A DNA stretch of 64,000 nt from NCBI RefSeq assembly GCF_900110755.1, contig NZ_FOFF01000010.1, forward strand, positions 171,990 to 235,989, read 5' to 3'. The position numbers and the translations under genes were made by a program. The stretch comes from Streptomyces sp. yr375. GTDB lineage: Bacteria; Actinomycetota; Actinomycetes; Streptomycetales; Streptomycetaceae. Shown here piece after piece: positions 17,397 through 24,667 of the stretch (within the stretch, counting starts at the first letter, position 1; every line of letters starts with the position of its first letter). The notes under the pieces were generated by a model. It worked only from the letters and a program-made list of their open reading frames with translations, had not been told where the DNA came from and made no database searches.

Positions 17397-18016
17397 TCGG
17401 CGAGGTGGCCGGTGAGCCAGGCGGGGAATTCGGTGAGGTCGGCGAGCACGACATCCGCACCGGCCGTCCGCAGTTCCTCCGCATCGATCGGCCCGGTCGG
17501 CACGGCAACGGACAGCGCCCCGGCGGTGTGCGCGCCGATGACGTCGCCCACGTGGTCGCCGACGTAGACGCTCGCGCCGTGCGCGCGCAGCGCCTCCGCC
17601 TTCCGCTCGGCCCACAGGTCGCCGATCACCGCGTCGGGCCCGAGCCGCAGATGCTCCACCTGGAGCTTCGCGTTGGGCTGGTGCTTGGCGGTGACGACGA
17701 TCGCCCGCCCGCCGGCCGCCCGCACGGCCGCGATCGCCTCCCGGGCGCCGGGCAGCGCGCTCGCGCCGGTGACGCCGTGCTCCGGGTACAGCGAGCGGTA
17801 GACGTCGGCCATGGCCGCGACCTGCTCCGCCGGGTACCAGTGTGCCAACTCCGTCTCGGGCGGCGGACCTAGCCGGGTGACGACCAGATCGGCGTCGATG
17901 TACGTCCCCGTCCGCTCGGCGAGCGCCAGGTAGGTGGCGCGGATGCCGGGCCGGGAGTCGATCAGGGTCATGTCGAGGTCGAAACCGACGGTGAGCACGG
18001 GCGCGGATGACGTCAT
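17393..18016 (-). CDS. HAD-family hydrolase
   Basis: A 207-aa phosphatase-like protein of the HAD superfamily. Motif I is FDLDMTLID near residue 11 (nucleophile and acid aspartates), motif II VVTAKH near 128, and motif IV VGDHVGDVIGAH near 164. The helical cap between motifs I and II resembles phosphoglycolate-phosphatase types. The substrate is not predictable. ATG 18014-18016 is preferred to the GTG eight codons upstream because it gives the usual short N-terminus. The gene overlaps the convergent small membrane gene by 4 bp. Confidence 0.85.
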   Translation of the reverse strand: MTSSAPVLTVGFDLDMTLIDSRPGIRATYLALAERTGTYIDADLVVTRLGPPPETELAHWYPAEQVAAMADVYRSLYPEHGVTGASALPGAREAIAAVRAAGGRAIVVTAKHQPNAKLQVEHLRLGPDAVIGDLWAERKAEALRAHGASVYVGDHVGDVIGAHTAGALSVAVPTGPIDAEELRTAGADVVLADLTEFPAWLTGHLAD

Positions 18017-18064
18017 ACGGCCATTCTGCCCGCCCACCACAACCCCCCGCCTTTGCTTTTACGC

Positions 18065-18997
18065 CTACCTTTGCTTCTGCGACCGCCAGACCAGGAACAG
18101 CGCGGACGCCACGGCCGCGCCCCGGATCACCCAGGGCCAGGTGCCGGCGAGCGCGTCGTTCATGTGCCCGGCGGCGATGGGCTCGCCCCAGCGGCCGTCG
18201 GAACGGCCCCACAGCCACACCAGCCCGGCGGCGACCGAGAGCCCCGGCAGCCAGATGACCGCGAACTTCGTCTCCCGCTCGGTCAGCCGACGCGAGACAT
18301 AGGCGATGGCCCAGCCCGCGATCAACGCGAACCAGTTCCCGAGCACCGCACCCGCGACGAGAGACCCGGCGGCGATGAGCAGCAACGGGTTGCTCCAGCG
18401 ACGGCCGGGCCCATCGGAGGAACCTCGGGGGAAAGGAAGACGAAGGAGACGGCGACGACGGGGTCGGGCGTCTTCGTCGCCATCCCCGTCTCCGTCAGCC
18501 CCGTCTCCCGCATCCGCACCCTCCGCGTCCTTCCCCTCGACCGTCCTGGGCGGCGGGGGCTTGAGCAGGTCCGGGATCTCCACACCGCCGACGAACCCCG
18601 GGACGTCGTCGCCGAGTTCGAGCGGCGCGGGCCCGCGCAGCCACCAGTCGGGGTCGGCCGCCTTCGGTCTGTCGCCGGACTTCTGGAGGGGTACGGAACC
18701 CGTCCCGGGCTGCGGCACGGCCCGCTGGACGGGCACGGAGGGCGCGGGCTGCTGCGGCGCGCCGGTGCCGCTGTCGGCGGCGGCGTCGACGAGGTCGTCG
18801 GGGCTGCCGAGGCGGTCGATGATGCGGCGGACGGCGGCAGGCGAGTCGACGGTCGCCTTCGCCCGACGCCGGTCGATCTCGTTGCGCAGCTCGGACACGA
18901 GCCGCATCCGCGTGGCCGACGACAACTGCCGCTGCTGCGCGACATCCCCGACCCGGCTCAGATACTCGTAGACGACTTGGTCGCTCTCGATCCCCAC
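18065..18997 (-). CDS. HAAS-like signalling-domain membrane protein
   Basis: A 310-aa protein. The N-terminal 70 residues (YEYLSRVGDVAQQR through AVRRIIDRLGSPDDLVDAA) match the helical HAAS-type signalling domain often found with PadR-like regulators. A long Pro/Asp-rich linker, an arginine patch (RPRRRRLLRLPFPRG) and four or so membrane helices follow. GTG start at 18995-18997. No PadR gene is adjacent. The acidic run DGADGDGDGDEDA is encoded by short GC-rich repeats and may vary in length between strains. Confidence 0.72.
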   Translation of the reverse strand: MGIESDQVVYEYLSRVGDVAQQRQLSSATRMRLVSELRNEIDRRRAKATVDSPAAVRRIIDRLGSPDDLVDAAADSGTGAPQQPAPSVPVQRAVPQPGTGSVPLQKSGDRPKAADPDWWLRGPAPLELGDDVPGFVGGVEIPDLLKPPPPRTVEGKDAEGADAGDGADGDGDGDEDARPRRRRLLRLPFPRGSSDGPGRRWSNPLLLIAAGSLVAGAVLGNWFALIAGWAIAYVSRRLTERETKFAVIWLPGLSVAAGLVWLWGRSDGRWGEPIAAGHMNDALAGTWPWVIRGAAVASALFLVWRSQKQR

Positions 18998-19065
18998 GGA
19001 AAGAAGCTACCTCGTCTGTTTGGTGGTTCCGGCTCACCTTTGTCAGCGCCGGCCCGCATAAACCA

Positions 19066-19138
19066 GCCCGTCCGGCGATTGAGGACGAGGCCCCTTAAGG
19101 GCCGAAGCGGGGGTCTGGGGGCGCAGCCCCCAGGGGGC
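19066..19138. repeat. Dispersed Streptomyces intergenic repeat with hairpin
   Basis: The sequence around CCGTCCGGCGATTGAGGACGAGG, followed by GGGTCTGGGGGCGCAGCCCCCAG, is a very common intergenic element in Streptomyces genomes (recalled). It ends in a perfect 8-bp stem, CTGGGGGC-GCA-GCCCCCAG, at 19115-19133, and contains CCTTAAGG in the middle. It lies between divergent genes and just upstream of the -10-like box of the helicase-associated gene. Confidence 0.7.
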
Positions 19139-19160
19139 GCCACCCGCTACCGTGGGCAAG

Positions 19161-21764
19161 ATGAGCACCGAGGACGAGCCGGCCCCCCGCTCCCTAGCGG
19201 CAGCGCTCCGCGCCCGGGACGACGCTTCCCTGGCCGCACTGCTGCGCGCCCGCCCCGACCTCATCACCCCGGTCCCCACCGACCTCACCCAGCTCGCCAC
19301 CCGCGCCGGCACCCGTGCCTCCGTCGTCCGCGCGCTGGAGCGGCTCGACCGGTTCGCCCTGCAGACGGCGGAGGCGCTGGCCGTGGCCGACGACCCGGCG
19401 ACGTACGGCGAACTGCTCGCGCTGACGGCGGGCGACGCCCGCGACCCGGCCGTCGTCGAGGCGCTCCCGGGCGCGCTGGCGGCGCTGCGCGAACAGGCCC
19501 TGGTGTGGGGCGCCGACGACCGCCTGCACCTGGTCCGCACTGCCCGCGAACTGCTCGCGCCGTCCCCGCAGCACCCGTCCCCGACGGGGCTCGGGCCGAG
19601 TGTGCGGGAGGCGACGGCGGGCATGTCGCCGGGCCGGATCCAGGAGATCGTGGCGGCGGCCGGGCTGCCGTCCACGCACGACCCGGTGTCCGCCGTCGCC
19701 GCGCTCACCGCCCTCTTCGGTCACCGCAAGAAGATGGCCGCGCTGCTCGCCGGTGCGCCCCCCGAGTCGCTCGACGTGCTGGAGCGGCTGGTGTGGGGGC
19801 CGCCGTACGGGCAGGTCACGCATGATCCGGCGGCGCGGCTGCGCTGGCTGCTGGACCGCGGACTGCTGCTGCCGACGGCGCCCGGGACCGTCGTACTGCC
19901 CCGCGAGGTCGCCCTGCATCTGCGCGCGGGGCGGGCGCACCGTACGCCCGAACCGGCGCCGCCCGCCGTGGAGCCGGCCGCCGCGCACGCGCCGCAGGTG
20001 GTGGACGCGACGGCGGCCGGGCAGGCGTACACGGCGCTGGCGACGGTCGAGGAGCTGCTGAAGGACTGGGACGAGGGCGGGCCCGCGGCGCTGCGGGCCG
20101 GCGGGCTCAGCGTGCGCGACCTGAAGCGGACGGCGGTCGCGCTGGACGTGTCGGAGCCGGTGGCCGCGTTCTGGGTGGAGCTGGCGTACGCGGCGGGGCT
20201 GCTCGCCTCCGACGGCGAGGCCGACGAGCGGTACGCGGCGACCCCGGAGTACGACGAGTGGCTGGAGCGGCCGCCGGCGGAGCGGTGGGCGCGGCTCGCG
20301 GAGGCGTGGCTGACGGCGACCCGGACCGCCGGGGTGGTCGGCGGCCGGGACCTCAAGGAGCGGGCGCTGTCGGCGCTGGGTCCGGGCCTGGACCGGTCCG
20401 CCGCGCCCGAGGTCCGCCACCGGGTGCTGACGCTGCTGGCCGGGCTCCCCGAGGGCACCGCGCCCGACCCGGAGGCCCTGCGCGCCCGCCTCCGCTGGGA
20501 ACGCCCCTTGCGCGGCCCCCAGAACCACCAGAGCCCGCAGACCCCTCCGGGTTCTCAGGGTTCTCAGAGTTCTCAGGGTGACGAGGATCTGCGGTCCCGG
20601 CTGGCCCGCTGGACCCTGGCGGAGGCCGAGTCGCTGGGCGTGACCGGCCGGGGCGCGCTGTCGGCACAGGGCCGCGCCCTGCTGGGCGCACCGCACCCGC
20701 CGAAACCCCCGCCCGCGCCCGCCGCCCCGACCGGCCCCGGCGACCGGCTCCCCGCCCACCACCAGCACCACCCCGTCCCCGCCGCCCAGGCGCCCCTCTC
20801 ACCCCCCGAGCAGGCCGTCGCCACGGCGGCCGCCGCCCGGCTGCTGGCCCCGCTCCTCCCCGAGCCCCTGGACCACGTCCTGCTCCAGGCGGACCTGACG
20901 GCGGTCGCCCCCGGCCCGCTGCGGCGGCCCCTCGCCGATGTGCTGAACGTGCTCGCGGACGTCGAGTCCAAGGGCGGCGCGACGGTCTACCGCTTCACGC
21001 CGGGCTCGGTCCGCCGCGCCCTTGACGCCGGTCGCAGCGCCTCCGACCTGCAAGCCTTCCTCGCCGAGCACTCGCGCACCCCGGTGCCGCAGCCGCTGGC
21101 GTACCTGATCGACGACGTGGCCCGCCGGCACGGCCATCTGCGGGTGGGCGCGGCCTCGGCCTACGTCCGCTGCGACGACGACGCCGTACTGAACGAGATC
21201 CTCGCCGACAAGCGCGCCGTCGCCCTGCGCCTGCGCCGCCTCGCCCCCACGGTGCTCGCCTCGCAGGCCGACCCGGCGACGCTGCTGGCCGGGCTGCGCG
21301 CGATGGGGTTCGCGCCGGCCGCCGAGTCCGCCGAGGGCGACGTCCTGATCGCCCGCGCGCACGCCCACCGCACCCCGCCCCGCACGGCCCCCGAGCCGGT
21401 GCCGGACGGCCCGCCGGTCCCCGACGCCACGCTCCTGACGGCCGCGATCCGCGCGATCCGGGCCGGCGACCAGGCCGCGACCACCCCCCGCAAGCCGACG
21501 ACGGAGGACGCCGCGCCGCTCGCCCCCGGCGAACTCCCGCGCACCAGCCCCGCCGAGACCCTCGCCACCGTCCAGGCCGCCGTCCTCACCGGCGAGAGCC
21601 TCTGGATCGGCTACGTCAACGCCGAGGGCACCGCCAGCCAGCGCGTCATCGCCCCGGTGCGGGTGGAGGGCGGCTTCGTGACGGCGTACGACCACACGGC
21701 GGACGAGGTCCGCACGTACCCGCTGCACCGGATCACGGGCGTGGCGGAACTGGCGGACGACTGA
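19161..21764 (+). CDS. Helicase-associated protein with Helicase_C_3-like and WYL-like domains
   Basis: An 867-aa protein without Walker motifs. Helical N-terminal repeats are followed, around residues 555-730, by a region like the XPB/Ssl2-type conserved C-terminal domain (VLLQADLTAVAPGPLRRPLADVLNVL through LRAMGFAPAAES). A WYL-like beta domain (LWIGYVNAEGTASQRVIAPVRVEGGFVTAYDH) ends it. ATG 19161 is chosen because TACCGT lies seven nt before it; GTG 19152 is the alternative. It sits beside the XPB helicase gene, a pairing also seen in mycobacteria, so it probably acts with that helicase. Confidence 0.8.
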   Translation: MSTEDEPAPRSLAAALRARDDASLAALLRARPDLITPVPTDLTQLATRAGTRASVVRALERLDRFALQTAEALAVADDPATYGELLALTAGDARDPAVVEALPGALAALREQALVWGADDRLHLVRTARELLAPSPQHPSPTGLGPSVREATAGMSPGRIQEIVAAAGLPSTHDPVSAVAALTALFGHRKKMAALLAGAPPESLDVLERLVWGPPYGQVTHDPAARLRWLLDRGLLLPTAPGTVVLPREVALHLRAGRAHRTPEPAPPAVEPAAAHAPQVVDATAAGQAYTALATVEELLKDWDEGGPAALRAGGLSVRDLKRTAVALDVSEPVAAFWVELAYAAGLLASDGEADERYAATPEYDEWLERPPAERWARLAEAWLTATRTAGVVGGRDLKERALSALGPGLDRSAAPEVRHRVLTLLAGLPEGTAPDPEALRARLRWERPLRGPQNHQSPQTPPGSQGSQSSQGDEDLRSRLARWTLAEAESLGVTGRGALSAQGRALLGAPHPPKPPPAPAAPTGPGDRLPAHHQHHPVPAAQAPLSPPEQAVATAAAARLLAPLLPEPLDHVLLQADLTAVAPGPLRRPLADVLNVLADVESKGGATVYRFTPGSVRRALDAGRSASDLQAFLAEHSRTPVPQPLAYLIDDVARRHGHLRVGAASAYVRCDDDAVLNEILADKRAVALRLRRLAPTVLASQADPATLLAGLRAMGFAPAAESAEGDVLIARAHAHRTPPRTAPEPVPDGPPVPDATLLTAAIRAIRAGDQAATTPRKPTTEDAAPLAPGELPRTSPAETLATVQAAVLTGESLWIGYVNAEGTASQRVIAPVRVEGGFVTAYDHTADEVRTYPLHRITGVAELADD

Positions 21765-21785
21765 CGACACGCCCTTTCGGGGCCT

Positions 21786-22367
21786 TCAGCACTCCCCGAC
21801 GGAGGCGTCGGCGGGCAGCCCGAAGTGGGCGCGGGCCGCGGTCTCCAGGGCGGCGGACGACATCGGCTCCTGGAGCGCGGACCTGACGTAGACGCCGAAG
21901 TGGGCGTGGGTCCACGGCGTGTACCCGGCGCCGTCGGGCGGCTCCTCCCGGGAGACGACGCGGTAGCCGCCGTCGGCCGCGTCGTCCCGCTGGAGCCGCA
22001 CGACCTGCGGGAACTGACCGGCGCCGCACTCCACCAGGCCGCCGTCCCGGACCCCGTACCCGACGCACAGCGTGTTGACGCCCGCCCGCACCTCGCCCGC
22101 GTGCGCCGCCAGTTCGAGCGGCTCGGCCCGGCAGAACCAGCGCGCGTCGAGCGCGGACCCGCTCTCGCCGCTGCCGCTGTCCTGTGAGTCCGCCGCGATC
22201 CGGGCCTCGATCACCGGCCGTATCTCGCCCCACAGCCGGGCGTCGACGGCGGCCGGCCACAGCACCCACGTGCCGGTCGCCGCCAGCACCGCCGCCGCCC
22301 CCACCCCGGCCGCCGCCCTGCGAAGCGACAGCACCGACTCGGCCGACCGAGCCGACTGGACCGGCAT
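21786..22367 (-). CDS. Hypothetical single-pass membrane or secreted protein
   Basis: A 193-aa protein with one N-terminal hydrophobic segment (about residues 20-38, VGAAAVLAATGTWVLW) serving as signal or anchor, then a soluble domain with four conserved-looking cysteines (FCRAEP, TLCVGYG, ECGAG, GEC at the C-terminus) that may form disulfides outside the cell. No family recognised. It lies between the two helicase genes but on the opposite strand. Confidence 0.68.
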   Translation of the reverse strand: MPVQSARSAESVLSLRRAAAGVGAAAVLAATGTWVLWPAAVDARLWGEIRPVIEARIAADSQDSGSGESGSALDARWFCRAEPLELAAHAGEVRAGVNTLCVGYGVRDGGLVECGAGQFPQVVRLQRDDAADGGYRVVSREEPPDGAGYTPWTHAHFGVYVRSALQEPMSSAALETAARAHFGLPADASVGEC

Positions 22368-22510
22368 ACCGTGAACTCCTCACCGCGTCGCGCCCACCGC
22401 GCTGCTCCCCCGGTCAGACACCCGACCGGTGCCCAGGGTTGCGGTCCGGCAGCGACCCCCCGTTTCGGGACGCCGTACGGCACACTGGAGGTTTGGCCCG
22501 CGCGGAAGGG

Positions 22511-24163
22511 ATGGCGTACGTGAACGGACCACTGATCGTCCAGTCGGACAAGACTCTGCTCCTGGAGGTCGATCACGAGCAGGCCGGCGACTGCCGTCGG
22601 GCCATCGCGCCGTTCGCGGAGCTGGAGCGGGCGCCGGAGCACATCCACACCTACCGGGTGACCCCGCTGGGCCTGTGGAACGCGCGGGCGGCCGGGCATG
22701 ACGCCGAGCAGGTCGTGGACGCGCTCGTGCAGTACAGCCGCTACCCGGTGCCGCACGCGCTGCTCGTCGACATCGCCGAGACGATGGACCGCTACGGCCG
22801 CCTGACGCTCAGCAAGCACCCGGCGCACGGCCTGGTGCTGACGACCACCGACCGGCCGGTGCTGGAGGAGATCCTGCGCTCCAAGCGGGTCGCCCCGCTG
22901 GTCGGCGCCCGGATCGACCCGGACACCGTGATCGTGCACCCCTCCGAGCGCGGGCAGATCAAGCAGACGCTGCTGAAGCTGGGCTGGCCGGCCGAGGACC
23001 TCGCGGGGTACGTCGACGGCGAGGCGCACCCGATCGACCTGGCCGAGGACGGGTGGGCGCTGCGCCCCTACCAGAAGCAGGCCGTGGAGAACTTCTGGCA
23101 CGGCGGCAGCGGGGTCGTCGTCCTGCCGTGCGGCGCGGGCAAGACGCTCGTCGGGGCGGGGGCGATGGCCGAGGCGAAGTCGACCACCCTGATCCTCGTC
23201 ACGAACACGGTCTCGGCGCGGCAGTGGAAGCACGAGCTGGTGAAGCGGACGTCGCTGACCGAGGAGGAGATCGGCGAGTACAGCGGGACGCGGAAGGAGA
23301 TCCGGCCCGTCACCATCGCCACCTACCAGGTGCTGACGACCCGCCGTAAGGGCGTCTACCCGCACCTGGAGCTGTTCGACTCCCGGGACTGGGGCCTGAT
23401 CGTCTACGACGAGGTGCATCTGCTGCCCGCGCCCGTCTTCAAGTTCACCGCCGACCTCCAGGCCCGCCGCCGGCTCGGTCTGACCGCGACGCTGGTGCGC
23501 GAGGACGGCCGGGAGTCGGACGTGTTCTCGCTCATCGGGCCGAAGCGGTTCGACGCGCCGTGGAAGGAGATCGAGGCGCAGGGCTACATCGCGCCCGCCG
23601 ACTGCGTCGAGGTCCGGGTCAACCTGACCGACTCCGAGCGGCTGGCGTACGCGACGGCCGAGGCGGAGGAGAAGTACCGCTTCTGCGCGACGACCGCGAC
23701 GAAGCGGAAGGTGACGGAGGCGATCGTCCGCCGCTTCGCGGGCCAGCAGATCCTGGTCATCGGCCAGTACATCGACCAACTCGACGAGCTGGGCGAGCAC
23801 TTGAACGCCCCCGTCATCAAGGGCGAGACCTCCAACGCGCAGCGCGAGAAGCTCTTCGACGCCTTCCGGCAGGGCGAGATCAGCGTGCTGGTGGTGTCGA
23901 AGGTCGCGAACTTCTCGATCGACCTGCCGGAGGCGACGGTCGCCGTGCAGGTCTCGGGCACCTTCGGCTCCCGCCAGGAGGAGGCGCAGCGCCTGGGCCG
24001 GGTGCTCCGCCCGAAGGCGGACGGCCACCAGGCGCACTTCTACTCCGTCGTCGCCCGCGACACCCTCGACCAGGACTTCGCGGCCCATCGCCAGCGCTTC
24101 CTGGCGGAACAGGGCTACGCCTACCGGATCATGGACGCGGACGAGCTGCTGGCGGAGAGCTGA
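22511..24163 (+). CDS. XPB/Ercc3-type DNA helicase
   Basis: A 550-aa superfamily 2 helicase of the bacterial XPB type, a 3'-5' translocase. Walker A CGAGKT lies near residue 208, the DEVH box near 300, LTATLVREDGRE (motif III plus RED) follows, and motifs V and VI (EEAQRLGRVLRP) lie near the C-terminus. The N-terminal 190 residues match the damage-recognition-like domain of archaeal and mycobacterial XPB. ATG 22511 is close to its ribosome site; GTG 22520 (giving MNGPLIVQSDK) has better spacing and matches other family N-termini. It probably functions in DNA repair with the Helicase_C_3-like protein upstream. Confidence 0.92.
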   Translation: MAYVNGPLIVQSDKTLLLEVDHEQAGDCRRAIAPFAELERAPEHIHTYRVTPLGLWNARAAGHDAEQVVDALVQYSRYPVPHALLVDIAETMDRYGRLTLSKHPAHGLVLTTTDRPVLEEILRSKRVAPLVGARIDPDTVIVHPSERGQIKQTLLKLGWPAEDLAGYVDGEAHPIDLAEDGWALRPYQKQAVENFWHGGSGVVVLPCGAGKTLVGAGAMAEAKSTTLILVTNTVSARQWKHELVKRTSLTEEEIGEYSGTRKEIRPVTIATYQVLTTRRKGVYPHLELFDSRDWGLIVYDEVHLLPAPVFKFTADLQARRRLGLTATLVREDGRESDVFSLIGPKRFDAPWKEIEAQGYIAPADCVEVRVNLTDSERLAYATAEAEEKYRFCATTATKRKVTEAIVRRFAGQQILVIGQYIDQLDELGEHLNAPVIKGETSNAQREKLFDAFRQGEISVLVVSKVANFSIDLPEATVAVQVSGTFGSRQEEAQRLGRVLRPKADGHQAHFYSVVARDTLDQDFAAHRQRFLAEQGYAYRIMDADELLAES

Positions 24164-24196
24164 ACCCGGGAGCGGGCGGGGCGGGCAGGGCCGGCG

Positions 24197-24385
24197 TCAC
24201 TTACGGCGGACGCCTGCTTCCTCTCCGTACTCACCGAGGATGATCACGTCGAAGGCGGCGCGCACGAAGACCTTTATCGCGCGCAGGCTGTCGCCGACGC
24301 GGTGATGATGGATGTCGGACGGGTCGGACACGGGGGTCGCACCGGACGGGCGACCGGGGGCTGGGGTGAGGGTCGCTGCACTCAT
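24197..24385 (-). CDS. Conserved small hypothetical protein, 62 aa
   Basis: A 62-aa protein starting at ATG 24383-24385 with GGAGGC directly upstream. The second half, SLRAIKVFVRAAFDVIILGEYGEEAGVRRK, looks like an amphipathic or semi-hydrophobic helix with a basic end; the first half is Pro/Ser-rich and includes a HHH run. It is convergent with the XPB gene. Coding bias and RBS support it. No function known to me. Confidence 0.62.
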   Translation of the reverse strand: MSAATLTPAPGRPSGATPVSDPSDIHHHRVGDSLRAIKVFVRAAFDVIILGEYGEEAGVRRK

Positions 24386-24490
24386 GCCTCCATGATGCGA
24401 TCCGGGGCATAAAGGGGGCATCGGTCCTGAGTCCCGACCTTGTGTACTACTTGAGTACCCCTGGGTGGAGCCGCCTCCCCTAGGGGGCCG

Positions 24491-24548
24491 CCCGCTGCTC
24501 GAGTAGGGGGCCACCCGCTGCTCGAGTAGGGGACCCGCTCCTCGGGGG
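24491..24548. repeat. Short direct repeats in the phosphatase upstream region
   Basis: Two exact 19-bp copies of CCCGCTGCTCGAGTAGGGG (24491-24509 and 24514-24532) and a degenerate third copy to 24548. They lie within the 280-bp divergent region between the small gene and the SpoIIE-type phosphatase gene. They may be regulator sites or a tandem duplication. A CTTGAGTACCCCTGGG stretch just upstream is related. Confidence 0.6.
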
Positions 24549-24667
24549 CCTGGGCATTGTTGGACGCATCCGTGGTCGGAAGAGCATGATGGGTGTTTGG
24601 AGCTCGTCGGCGAGTCTCCTGCCGGCCGAGCTCCGAGCACTCCCTCGCATGTGACGGGAGACTGACC

